NCBI RefSeq assembly: GCF_050433385.1
Contig: NZ_JBNPXI010000002.1
Span: 186,001 to 250,000, forward strand
Source: Brassicibacter mesophilus
Lineage (GTDB): Bacteria; Bacillota; Clostridia; Tissierellales; Proteiniboraceae
Length of the DNA: 64,000 nt
Direction: 5' to 3'
Program-made: the position numbers and the translations under genes
Notes under the pieces: generated by a model
What the model was told of the DNA's origin: nothing
What the model saw: only the letters and a program-made list of their open reading frames with translations
Databases searched by the model: none
Part shown: positions 17,791 to 26,212 of the stretch, piece by piece
How positions within the stretch are numbered: position 1 is the first letter of the stretch
Layout: every line of letters begins with the position of its first letter

Positions 17791-17808
17791 CCACCTTGTT
17801 AGAGGTGG
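17791..17808 (+). other. Hairpin in the cmk leader
   Basis: CCACCT (17791-17796) pairs with AGGTGG (17803-17808), 26 bases before the cmk start. The following ATGTTTTGTT has only a weak T run, so it could be a weak terminator of the preceding gene or a leader structure. Confidence 0.4.
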
Positions 17809-17834
17809 TTATGTTTTGTTAGAGGAGGATACAT

Positions 17835-18494
17835 ATGAAGAACTATGCCATTGCTATTGATGGACCGGCTGGAGCTGGGAAAAGTACTATTTCTAAGATA
17901 TTAGCAAAAGAGCTAGGAATAGATTATATTGATACAGGTGCCATGTATAGAGCTTTAACACTAAAAATATTAAACACTGGTATTGACCTGTATGATGAAA
18001 AAAAGATAACAGAAGTTCTTAAAAATACTTCAATTGACTTTCGTAACAATCATATTTTTTTAGATGGAATTAATGTTGATGAAGAAATAAGAAATAATGA
18101 AGTGAGTACAAAAGTATCTATAATAGCTAAAATGATAGAAGTTAGAAAAATACTTGTTGATGTCCAAAGGAAAATAGCTAATAATAAAAGTGTTGTTATG
18201 GATGGTAGAGATATCGGTACATTTGTACTACCAAATGCTGAATTTAAATTTTATATTACCGCTTCAGTAAATGAAAGAGGTATACGAAGATTTAAAGAAT
18301 TAAAAGAAAAAGGCTATGATGTGGAATTGAATAAAATTATAGAGGAAATTGAAAACAGAGATAGAATAGATAGTACAAGGGATTTTGCTCCTCTAAAAAA
18401 GAGTTTAGATGCGATTGAAATAGATACCACAGGTAAGTCGATTAATGAAATAATAATCCAAATACTTGAAATTGTAAAGAAGGGAGGTTACTAA
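17835..18494 (+). CDS. cmk: Cytidylate kinase
   Basis: 219 residues, normal for bacterial CMP kinase, which phosphorylates CMP and dCMP with ATP. IDGPAGAGKSTISK is the Walker A loop, DTGAMYRALT and MDGRDIGTFVLP are CMP-kinase signatures, and DSTRDFAPLKK near the end binds nucleotide. AGAGGAGG precedes the ATG. The stop overlaps the plsC start (TAATG). Confidence 0.96.
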   Translation: MKNYAIAIDGPAGAGKSTISKILAKELGIDYIDTGAMYRALTLKILNTGIDLYDEKKITEVLKNTSIDFRNNHIFLDGINVDEEIRNNEVSTKVSIIAKMIEVRKILVDVQRKIANNKSVVMDGRDIGTFVLPNAEFKFYITASVNERGIRRFKELKEKGYDVELNKIIEEIENRDRIDSTRDFAPLKKSLDAIEIDTTGKSINEIIIQILEIVKKGGY

Positions 18495-19084
18495 TGACAT
18501 TCTATAACTTTGCTAGAGGTCTAGTATCTATAGTTTTTGGAGCAATGTTTAGAATCAAAATACAAGGAAAAGAACACATTCCTACAAAAGGTAGAATAGT
18601 GATATGTTCTAATCATGTAAGTCTTTTAGATCCTATTATTGTAGCCATCGCAGTTCCAAGGCAAGTATTTTTTATGGCCAAAAAGGAATTGTTTAGAAGT
18701 AAACTATTAGGAACAGTTATTAGAAAATTAGGAGCTTTTCCTGTAGATAGAGAAGGAGCAGACTTATTAGCAGTAAGAAGCTCATTGAAGATTTTAAAAA
18801 ATGAACAAGCCCTTGGAATTTTCCCTGAAGGTACACGTATAAAAGAGCATGATATAAGTAATGCTAAACCTGGAATAGCTATGATGAGTATTAAAGGAAA
18901 AGCCTCTATTATACCCATTCATATAGACACTCAATATAAGGTCTTTAGAGAAGTAAAAGTAACTATAGGTGAGGCTGTTTGTCTAGAAGAATACTTTGAT
19001 AAAAAGCTTAGTATTGAAGAATATACAGAAATAAGTAAAAAAGTAATGAATAAAATATATGATCTGAAAAGAACAGAAAAATAG
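18494..19084 (+). CDS. plsC: 1-acyl-sn-glycerol-3-phosphate acyltransferase
   Basis: 196 residues. The acyltransferase catalytic motif appears as NHVSLLD (HxxxxD, about residues 39-45) and the substrate-binding motif as FPEGTR. The enzyme makes phosphatidic acid from lysophosphatidate at the inner membrane face. It overlaps cmk by one base and is followed 11 bases later by ispH-rpsA; cmk-plsC-ispH/rpsA is a conserved clostridial operon. Confidence 0.93.
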   Translation: MTFYNFARGLVSIVFGAMFRIKIQGKEHIPTKGRIVICSNHVSLLDPIIVAIAVPRQVFFMAKKELFRSKLLGTVIRKLGAFPVDREGADLLAVRSSLKILKNEQALGIFPEGTRIKEHDISNAKPGIAMMSIKGKASIIPIHIDTQYKVFREVKVTIGEAVCLEEYFDKKLSIEEYTEISKKVMNKIYDLKRTEK

Positions 19085-19095
19085 GAGGTTACGTT

Positions 19096-21060
19096 TTGAG
19101 AGTTATAGTTGCTGATAATTCTGGTTTTTGTTTTGGAGTGAAAAATGCAATAGACTCGACACTTAATATTTTTGAAAGTGATAACAAAAATGTATATTCA
19201 CTTGGTCCTCTGATTCATAATAATCAAGTAATAGAAAAACTTGGAGAAATGGGATTGAAAGTGATTGATGATATCGATAATATAGATAAAGGAAAAGTTA
19301 TAATCAGATCACATGGAGTGCCATTAGGCATATATGAATTGGCACAAAATAAAGAAATAGAGATAGTTGATTGTACATGTCCATTTGTAAGGAAAATTCA
19401 AAAAAAAGTTAGCGAATGTTATGAAAAAGAATATACTATAGTTATTATTGGTGATGCAAAACACCCTGAAGTTATAGGTATTAACGGTTGGTGTAACAAT
19501 GAAGCGTATATTGTTAATACTAAAGAAGATATTGAAGTTATACCAGATTGTGATAAAATATGTATTGTAGCACAGACCACAATAACTAATGATAAATTTA
19601 AAGAATTATCTCAACTGATAGTTCAAGAGCATAAAAATGTAGAAATTTTTAACACAATATGCAATGCAACTCAGCTAAGACAGGAATCGTGCAAAGAAGT
19701 AGCAAAAAAAGTTGATGCTATGATTGTAATTGGGGGGTATCATAGTTCAAATACTCAAAAGCTTGTAGAAATAAGCAAAGCATATTGTAAAGATACTTAC
19801 CACATTGAAACTGTGGACGAGTTATTAATTGATGAAATAAAAAGATATGAAACCATAGGTATAACTGCAGGAGCATCAACACCTAAATGGATAATTAAGG
19901 AGGTATTTGAAAAGATGAACAGTATTGACAATATGGATGAAATGATGAAAGCTATTGAGGATTCTATGGTGAGGCTTCATAGAGGCGAAGTTGTAAAAGG
20001 AAAAGTAATATCGTTAAATGACGATGAAATAATGGTAAATATCGGGTATAAGTCAGATGGTATCATAAAAAGAGACGAACTATCAAATGACCCTAGTATA
20101 AAGCCCAGTGAACTAATTTCAATAGGTGATGAAATAGAAGTGTATATAGTTAGCTTAGATGATGGTGATGGTAATGTAGTACTCTCTAAAAGAAGAGTGG
20201 ATAATATAAAAGGTTGGGAAGAAGTAGAAGATCTTTATAAAAATAAGAAAGATGTTAAGGTAAAGGTTACCGAAGTTGTAAAAGGAGGAGCAATTGCATT
20301 AATTAATGGATTAAGAGGATTCATTCCAGCTTCTCAAATTGCTGACAGATATGTTGAAGACCTTAAAACATTTGTAGGTAAAATGATAGATGTAAGAATT
20401 ATAGAGTTTGATAAAGAGAAAAAACGTATTATTCTATCAAGAAAACAAGTTGAAAAAGAAGAATTAGAAGCAAAAAGAACTGCTTTATGGAATACTTTAG
20501 AAAATAATAAAGAAGTTGAAGGTGAAGTTAAAAGATTAACTGATTTTGGTGCATTTGTTGATCTTGGTGGAATAGATGGATTAATACACATATCTGACTT
20601 ATCTTGGTCACATGTAAAACATCCTTCAGAAGTAGTGAAGGTAGGAGATACTGTTAAAGTAGTTGTTTTAAATATTGATAGAAATAAGAGTAAAGTATCT
20701 TTAGGGCTAAAACAAAGAATGCCGCACCCATGGGAAAATATACTCAGCAAGTATAATCAAGGAGATATCGTAGAAGGAACTGTAACTAAGCTTGTGGACT
20801 TTGGTGCTTTTGTTAGAATAGAGTCAGGCATTGAAGGTCTTGTTCATATTTCTCAAATATGTGATGAACACATAGCTAAGGTTTCAGAAAAAATAAGTGT
20901 TGGTCAAAAGGTAAAAGTTAAAATACTAGATATTAAAGAAGAGGACCAAAGAATGAGCTTGAGTATCAAAGAAGCAAATGAAAAAATCAACGAAGAATTA
21001 GAACAATATAATACAAATGAAGAAATTACAATTGGGGAAATTATTAATAAAACAGAATAA
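19096..21060 (+). CDS. ispH: Fusion of 4-hydroxy-3-methylbut-2-enyl diphosphate reductase (IspH) and ribosomal protein S1
   Basis: 654 residues from TTG 19096 (GGAGG upstream). Residues 1 to about 280 are IspH, the 4Fe-4S enzyme that ends the MEP isoprenoid pathway: the three cluster cysteines sit in SGFCFGV, CTCPF and CNAT. From about residue 295 four S1 RNA-binding repeats follow, two of which contain clear DFGAFV motifs and GLIHIS/GLVHIS cores. The IspH-S1 fusion is a known trait of Clostridia. The link peptide is short and shows no frameshift. Confidence 0.95.
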   Translation: MRVIVADNSGFCFGVKNAIDSTLNIFESDNKNVYSLGPLIHNNQVIEKLGEMGLKVIDDIDNIDKGKVIIRSHGVPLGIYELAQNKEIEIVDCTCPFVRKIQKKVSECYEKEYTIVIIGDAKHPEVIGINGWCNNEAYIVNTKEDIEVIPDCDKICIVAQTTITNDKFKELSQLIVQEHKNVEIFNTICNATQLRQESCKEVAKKVDAMIVIGGYHSSNTQKLVEISKAYCKDTYHIETVDELLIDEIKRYETIGITAGASTPKWIIKEVFEKMNSIDNMDEMMKAIEDSMVRLHRGEVVKGKVISLNDDEIMVNIGYKSDGIIKRDELSNDPSIKPSELISIGDEIEVYIVSLDDGDGNVVLSKRRVDNIKGWEEVEDLYKNKKDVKVKVTEVVKGGAIALINGLRGFIPASQIADRYVEDLKTFVGKMIDVRIIEFDKEKKRIILSRKQVEKEELEAKRTALWNTLENNKEVEGEVKRLTDFGAFVDLGGIDGLIHISDLSWSHVKHPSEVVKVGDTVKVVVLNIDRNKSKVSLGLKQRMPHPWENILSKYNQGDIVEGTVTKLVDFGAFVRIESGIEGLVHISQICDEHIAKVSEKISVGQKVKVKILDIKEEDQRMSLSIKEANEKINEELEQYNTNEEITIGEIINKTE

Positions 21061-21070
21061 TGAATTGTTA

Positions 21071-21098
21071 AAAAGAGGATAGAATTATCCTCTTTTTT
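21071..21098 (+). terminator. Intrinsic terminator after ispH-rpsA
   Basis: AAGAGGATA and TATCCTCTT pair around GAAT, followed by six T. Confidence 0.88.
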
Positions 21099-21185
21099 GA
21101 GCTTCAAAAGAGTATAAAAATCAAATAATTGCTAAAAATAATAACGACCTCACAAAATACATCAAGACCCCCTTTACATTCTTTT

Positions 21186-21215
21186 CTGTGGTATATTGCC
21201 ACAGTCTTTTTTTTT
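21186..21215 (+). terminator. Second terminator, upstream of cheR
   Basis: CTGTGG (21186-21191) and CCACAG (21199-21204) followed by TCTTTTTTTTT. It is only 90 bases past the previous terminator and 55 bases before cheR, so it may end a very short transcript or act in the cheR leader. Confidence 0.65.
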
Positions 21216-21269
21216 ATGTTAATATAAAGTAAGACATAATTTATGATAACATTGAAAAGGGGTAAATAT

Positions 21270-22046
21270 ATGGACAAGTATGAAATTTTCAAAAAAAAAA
21301 TAAACTCTTTAATAGGTATTGACTTATCATGCTATAAAGAGAAACAAATGAAAAGAAGAATACAATCACTTGTTACAAGAAATAACTTTAAAGACTTTGA
21401 TGATTATTTTGAAGTACTAAAAACTGATAAAAAACTTTTTGAAGAATTCATCAATTATTTAACAATAAATGTATCAGAATTCTATAGAAATCCAACACAA
21501 TGGGATGTACTTGAAAAAGATATCTTGCCTGATTTGATTAGAAAGAGTAGAGCTATAAATATATGGAGCAGTGCTTGTTCTACCGGTGAAGAACCATATT
21601 CGCTAGCAATGCTTTTATCCAGGTTTTATAATCTAAAAGATATAAGAATAATAGCGACTGATATAGATTTGGGAGCAATTGAAAAGGCAAAGATAGGTAT
21701 TTATAACGAGAAAAGTCTTCAATATTTACCATCGGAATTTAAGACAAAGTATTTTGAAAGGATAGGTTCATCTTTTAAAATAAGTCAGGCAATAAAAGAT
21801 TGTATTCAATTCAAGCAAATGAATTTACTGAAGGATAAATATCCTGAAAATTGCCATCTAATATTATGCAGAAATGTGCTTATATACTTTACTGAAGAAG
21901 CAAAAAATAACATTTATAAAAAATTCTACAACTCATTGAATAGTGATGGAGTTCTATTTGTTGGTAGCACTGAACAAATAATAATGCCAGAAAGATATAA
22001 TTTTAAACCTGCTAAAACTTTCTTTTATAAAAAGATTGATATATAA
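21270..22046 (+). CDS. cheR: CheR-type protein-glutamate O-methyltransferase
   Basis: 258 residues from ATG 21270 with AAAGGGG upstream. An N-terminal all-helical CheR_N domain (about 1-60; MKRRIQSL binds the receptor-type partner) is followed by the SAM-binding domain: WSSACSTGEEPYSLAMLL as motif I and LILCRNVLIYF near residue 200. It methylates glutamates of chemoreceptors. No chemoreceptor or che gene is in view, so this is an isolated copy. In Clostridia such lone CheR genes are common. Confidence 0.92.
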   Translation: MDKYEIFKKKINSLIGIDLSCYKEKQMKRRIQSLVTRNNFKDFDDYFEVLKTDKKLFEEFINYLTINVSEFYRNPTQWDVLEKDILPDLIRKSRAINIWSSACSTGEEPYSLAMLLSRFYNLKDIRIIATDIDLGAIEKAKIGIYNEKSLQYLPSEFKTKYFERIGSSFKISQAIKDCIQFKQMNLLKDKYPENCHLILCRNVLIYFTEEAKNNIYKKFYNSLNSDGVLFVGSTEQIIMPERYNFKPAKTFFYKKIDI

Positions 22047-22124
22047 AACTATATAAGGTTGATTTTTTATATTAATATTGAAGTATGCTATAATTAAATT
22101 AATAATATGAGAGGGGGAGAATAA

Positions 22125-23180
22125 ATGCATATTAGGGAGTTTTTGAAACTTCTATCTGATAATACAGGGGTCTCAGGATATGAGCACTTAATATCAGATA
22201 AAGTTGTTAAAGCATTTAGAGATTATGTTGATGACGTATCAGTAGACAAGCTGGGTAATGTTATTTCAGTAAAAAAAGGTGAGCACAATACTAACAATAT
22301 CAAAATTATGATAGCAGCACATATGGATGAAATTGGACTAATGGTTAAAGATATAGACGAAAATGGATTTATCAGATTTACAACAATTGGTGGCATAGAT
22401 CCAAGAACATTATTAGCTCAAGAGGTTGTTATTCATGGCAAAGAAGAGATTTTTGGGGTTATAGGCGCTAAACCTCCTCATTTACAAGAAGCAGATGAAA
22501 GAGAAAAAGCAGTGGACATAGATGAATTAATGATTGATGCAGGTTTTAGTAAAGGAAAAATAAATGAACTTGTAAAAATAGGAGATATAATAACAATCAA
22601 AAGAGAGTTAATCGATTTGCAAAATGAGTATGTTAGTGGTAAAGCTTTAGATGATAGAGCTGGAGTAGTTACAATGCTTGAATGTGCAATGGAACTTAAA
22701 AAACTCAAGCATGAACCCGATGTGTATTTTGTTTCAACAGTACAAGAAGAAGTAGGCGTTAGAGGAGCAACTGTTAGTACATATAAAATAAATCCGGACA
22801 TAGGGATAGCTATAGATGTTGGATTTGGTACAACTCCAGAATTACCTAAGGAGTATACGTTAGATATGGGGAAAGGGCCTGGCATTGGACTAGGTGGTAA
22901 TATTCATCCTACATTAAGGGAAAAACTTACTGATATTGCAAAGGAGTATAATATACCTTTTCAATATGAAGTAGAGCCTGGTCCAACAGGAACTGATGCT
23001 AGAGCAATTCAGATAACAAGATGTGGAATACCAACCTTGTTAATCTCTTTACCTCTAAGATATATGCACACGTCTATAGAGACGATTAATATTAATGATA
23101 TAAAAATGTCTGCTAAGCTTTTAGCCAGATTTATTTCATATATTTCAAGCGATAACTTGGAGGGATTATTATGTTACTAA
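22125..23180 (+). CDS. M42 family metallopeptidase (TET aminopeptidase), copy 1
   Basis: 351 residues. The dinuclear zinc site is complete: AAHMDEIGLM (His66, Asp68), LDDRAG, TVQEEVGVRGA (Glu pair), a ligand Asp in IAIDVGFG, and YMHT (His) near the C-terminus. M42 enzymes form 12-subunit tetrahedral particles and trim N-terminal residues from peptides. AGAGGGGGAG precedes the ATG. It overlaps copy 2 by 10 bases; three paralogues follow one another in a single operon. Confidence 0.94.
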   Translation: MHIREFLKLLSDNTGVSGYEHLISDKVVKAFRDYVDDVSVDKLGNVISVKKGEHNTNNIKIMIAAHMDEIGLMVKDIDENGFIRFTTIGGIDPRTLLAQEVVIHGKEEIFGVIGAKPPHLQEADEREKAVDIDELMIDAGFSKGKINELVKIGDIITIKRELIDLQNEYVSGKALDDRAGVVTMLECAMELKKLKHEPDVYFVSTVQEEVGVRGATVSTYKINPDIGIAIDVGFGTTPELPKEYTLDMGKGPGIGLGGNIHPTLREKLTDIAKEYNIPFQYEVEPGPTGTDARAIQITRCGIPTLLISLPLRYMHTSIETININDIKMSAKLLARFISYISSDNLEGLLCY

Positions 23181-24193
23181 GAAAATTGACAGAAGCTTCT
23201 GGAGTTTCTGGAAATGAAAAAGAGGTAAGAGAAATAATAATTGAAGAGATTAAAGATTATGTAGATGAACTAACAGTAGATAAAATAGGTAATATTATTG
23301 CATATAAAAAAGGAAATATTGATAATCCAAAAGTTATGATTGCAGCTCACATGGATGAAGTTGGACTTATGATTAACAAAATAGACGACAGCGGCCTTTT
23401 GAGATTTACGCCAGTTGGAGGACTAGATCAAAGAGTTTTAGTTTCTAAGCAAGTAAAAATTGGAAAAAACAAAATAAATGGAGTAATAGGTGCAAAGCCA
23501 ATTCATCTTCAAAAGAAAAGCGAATGGAAAAAAGCTCTTGACTACAAAGATTTATATATTGACATCGGAGTAGGTAAGAGAGAAGAAGCAGAAAAACTCA
23601 TAAAAATTGGAGACTATGTATCTTTTGCAAGTGAATATGTTGAGTTTGGTGATGGATTAATTAAAGCTAAAGCTCTTGATGATAGAGTTGGGTGCAGTAT
23701 TCTGATCAATCTTCTCAAATCACAGACGCAATTGTCCATATATGGCGTATTCACAGTTATGGAAGAACTTGGACTAGTTGGAGCAGGACCAGCTGCTTAT
23801 CAAATCAATCCAGATATTGGAGTTGTACTAGAAGGTACTACATGCTCAGATGTTTCAGATGTCGAAAGTCATTTTCAAGCAACAGAGTTAGGAAAGGGAC
23901 CTGCTATTTCATTAATGGACAGAACAACATTCTACAATATTAATCTAAGAAAAAAACTTATAGAAGTTGCAGAAGAGCATAATATACCATATCAATACAG
24001 AAAGACAACATTTGGAGGAAATGATTCCGGGAGAATACATATCACAAAGGAAGGCTGTGTAACTACAACTATTTCAGTTCCTTGTAGATATATACACTCT
24101 CCAATTAGTGTGATGAAAAGAAGTGATTACGAAAACGCAAACACACTTTTACAACTCTTCATTAAGAAAATAGAAAAAGGAGGTATTTTATAA
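23171..24193 (+). CDS. M42 family metallopeptidase, copy 2
   Basis: 340 residues. AAHMDEVGLM, LDDRVGC, VMEELGLVGA and YIHSP give the usual ligands. The ligand position that is Asp in copies 1 and 3 (IAIDVGFG, IAVDITGS) is Glu here (VVLEGTTCSD), a variant known in some M42 proteins that could change metal affinity or specificity. The sequence is clearly diverged from copy 1, so this is not a recent duplication. It overlaps copy 3 by one base (TAATG). Confidence 0.93.
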   Translation: MLLRKLTEASGVSGNEKEVREIIIEEIKDYVDELTVDKIGNIIAYKKGNIDNPKVMIAAHMDEVGLMINKIDDSGLLRFTPVGGLDQRVLVSKQVKIGKNKINGVIGAKPIHLQKKSEWKKALDYKDLYIDIGVGKREEAEKLIKIGDYVSFASEYVEFGDGLIKAKALDDRVGCSILINLLKSQTQLSIYGVFTVMEELGLVGAGPAAYQINPDIGVVLEGTTCSDVSDVESHFQATELGKGPAISLMDRTTFYNINLRKKLIEVAEEHNIPYQYRKTTFGGNDSGRIHITKEGCVTTTISVPCRYIHSPISVMKRSDYENANTLLQLFIKKIEKGGIL

Positions 24194-25191
24194 TGACATT
24201 TAATGGGGATTTATTGAAAAGGTTAGTAGAAGTCTATTCTCCTTCAGGAGATGAAGAGAAAATAGCTGATGTCATCAAGAATGAGATAATAAACTATGTT
24301 GACGAGATTAATTCGGATAGTTTGGGCAACTTAATTGCAAGAAAAAAAGGAAATGGAAAGAAAATAATGATCGCTGGTCATATGGATCAGATTGGCTTAA
24401 TGATTACTGATATAGATAAAGAAGGATTTTTAAGATTTACTAATATTGGAGGAATTTCGCCATATATTTCACTCGGTCAAAAAGTGATATTTAAAAATGG
24501 TACTATTGGTGTAGTATATATGGAGCGTACTGATGATATGGGTAAGCTTAAGCTTGAAAATATGTATATTGATATTGGAGCGAAAAAGAAAGAAGATGCG
24601 GAAAAGAAAATCAGTATTGGAGATTCATGCGTATATTTAAGCGGTTATTATGAAGATAGCAGCAGAATTACTTCAGGATGTTTAGATGATAGAATAGGCT
24701 GTTATATAATGATAGAAACCTTAAAAGAATTAAGTCATTCTGAAAATGATTTATATTTTGTTTTTACAGTACAAGAAGAAGTTGGGGTAAGAGGAGCAAA
24801 AACTTCTGCCTACTCAATAAATCCGGATATAGGGATTGCAGTTGATATTACTGGAAGTGGAGATACACCAAAAGCAAAAAGATTTGCAATTAGCTTAGAT
24901 AAAGGAGCAGCAATTAAAGTTAAAGATCAAGGTATTGTAGTTCATCCTAAAATAAAAGAGCTAATGATTAATACTGCTAAAGAAAATAACATAGATTATC
25001 AACTAGAGATCTTAGAGTACGGTGGAACAGACTCGGGAGCTATTCATTTAACAAGAGAAGGAGTGCCGTCTGGAGTAATATCTGTGCCGACCAGATATGC
25101 ACATACGCCATGTGAAACAATTTCTAAAAATGATGTCATTAGCTGTATTAAATTGCTTACTAAGGTTCTTGAAAAAGAGATTAATTTATAA
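24193..25191 (+). CDS. M42 family metallopeptidase, copy 3
   Basis: 332 residues. AGHMDQIGLM, LDDRIGC, VQEEVGVRGA, IAVDITGSGD and YAHTPCE. The residue after the catalytic Asp is Gln, where copies 1 and 2 have Glu. The loop between residues 105 and 125 also lacks the KPPHLQ segment seen in the others and instead has YMERTDDMGKL. Together the three genes could form mixed-subunit particles with different specificities. Confidence 0.93.
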   Translation: MTFNGDLLKRLVEVYSPSGDEEKIADVIKNEIINYVDEINSDSLGNLIARKKGNGKKIMIAGHMDQIGLMITDIDKEGFLRFTNIGGISPYISLGQKVIFKNGTIGVVYMERTDDMGKLKLENMYIDIGAKKKEDAEKKISIGDSCVYLSGYYEDSSRITSGCLDDRIGCYIMIETLKELSHSENDLYFVFTVQEEVGVRGAKTSAYSINPDIGIAVDITGSGDTPKAKRFAISLDKGAAIKVKDQGIVVHPKIKELMINTAKENNIDYQLEILEYGGTDSGAIHLTREGVPSGVISVPTRYAHTPCETISKNDVISCIKLLTKVLEKEINL

Positions 25192-25227
25192 TTATTCTTA
25201 TATTATTTATATGATTATTGTTTAAAA

Positions 25228-25256
25228 ATGAGTGATACATATCACTCATTTTTTGT
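25228..25256 (+). terminator. Intrinsic terminator after the M42 operon
   Basis: AATGAGTGATA and its complement TATCACTCATT pair around CA, followed by TTTTTGTT. Confidence 0.88.
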
Positions 25257-25430
25257 TATTAAAAAAAGAATGCCGCTGATTTTTATCAAAAAACATCTAA
25301 ATAAACAAAAAAAATAATGTCTATGTTTAAATATATCAAAAAATAGAATAAAAAAAATTAAAAATAATAAAGGATAAATTAAATAAATAAAGAATAGTGT
25401 AAATAGTATTAATAACTTAGGAGGGATTAG

Positions 25431-26030
25431 ATGAACGATTACGACAAAGAATACGCAATATCAGAAATATCAGAAATATGTGGTTATCCTGCTCATGTTT
25501 TGAGATATTATGAAAAAGAGTTTGAACTTGATATACCAAGAAATGCAGCAAACCATAGATATTATACTTACAAAGAAATAGAGACATTTAATTACATAAA
25601 AACTCTCCAAGAGAAAGGCTTTACAAATAAGCAGATTAAATTAATCATGAACTCTCCAGAGGTATTACTTAGTGGAGAAAATGAAGCTGCTGTAACATCT
25701 CTAAGTAAAAATGAAGCGGGTATGGTATCTACTTATGATGATATCTTCAACTTTATAAGGGAACTATTCATAGATGAATTGCAACCGAAACTAATAGATA
25801 GAGAGAATAGCAGTTTGACTGCTATAAATGAATTAAAAAATGAAATTATTGAGCTAAGAAATGAGGTAAATAGCAAAGAAAGAGATGTTTTGGTTTGTGA
25901 AAATGCAAAATTAAAGATGAAAGTTAAAGAAAAAGCTTATGAAGTAGCTGATCTGAAAGAAAAGCTAAAAAGAGAACAGGAATCAAATAAAAGTATATTT
26001 AAGAAAATTTTAGGAATAAAGAAAGCCTAA
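25431..26030 (+). CDS. MerR-family transcriptional regulator
   Basis: 199 residues. MerR winged-helix domain at residues 6-75: ISEISEICGYPAHVLRYYEKEF, then NHRYYTYKEIETFNYIKTL and EKGFTNKQIKLIM. Residues 115-190 are rich in Glu, Lys and Leu and form a long coiled coil in place of a ligand-binding domain, without metal-binding cysteines. It resembles the MerR proteins of unknown effector next to peptidase genes. The 239-base gap before it is AT-rich and contains the M42 terminator; AGGAGG precedes the ATG. Confidence 0.88.
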   Translation: MNDYDKEYAISEISEICGYPAHVLRYYEKEFELDIPRNAANHRYYTYKEIETFNYIKTLQEKGFTNKQIKLIMNSPEVLLSGENEAAVTSLSKNEAGMVSTYDDIFNFIRELFIDELQPKLIDRENSSLTAINELKNEIIELRNEVNSKERDVLVCENAKLKMKVKEKAYEVADLKEKLKREQESNKSIFKKILGIKKA

Positions 26031-26057
26031 TTTCGGATTTCAAGTAAATCAATATTT

Positions 26058-26090
26058 AACCTAACAAAATAAGTTAGGTTTTTCTTTTTT
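26058..26090 (+). terminator. Intrinsic terminator after the merR-like gene
   Basis: AACCTAAC (26058-26065) and GTTAGGTT (26073-26080) followed by TTTCTTTTTTT. Confidence 0.85.
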
Positions 26091-26105
26091 TATGGTGAGT
26101 TTAAT

Positions 26106-26154
26106 TTGAAAAAACAATTAGTTTTGATACAATATATGTATACGATTATTGTAT
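26106..26154 (+). promoter_or_regulatory. Predicted promoter and possible operator of the MocR-type gene
   Basis: TTGAAA (26106-26111) and TACAAT (26128-26133) with a 16-base spacer. An inverted repeat, ATACAAT (26127-26133) and ATTGTAT (26148-26154), overlaps the -10 box and could be the operator bound by the encoded regulator; this second part is inference. Confidence 0.5.
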
Positions 26155-26212
26155 GGGAACAATTATGTTCGTATATAATATTAAAAAATCAATGTATTTA
26201 GTGGAGGTAAAT

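Noticed and set aside
17741..17834. Riboswitch in the cmk leader
   Set aside because: Only one short hairpin is visible; no known riboswitch core could be recognised.
21104..21292. Hydrophobic 62-residue frame between ispH-rpsA and cheR on the minus strand
   Set aside because: It covers two terminators and the cheR ribosome binding site and has no ribosome binding site of its own.
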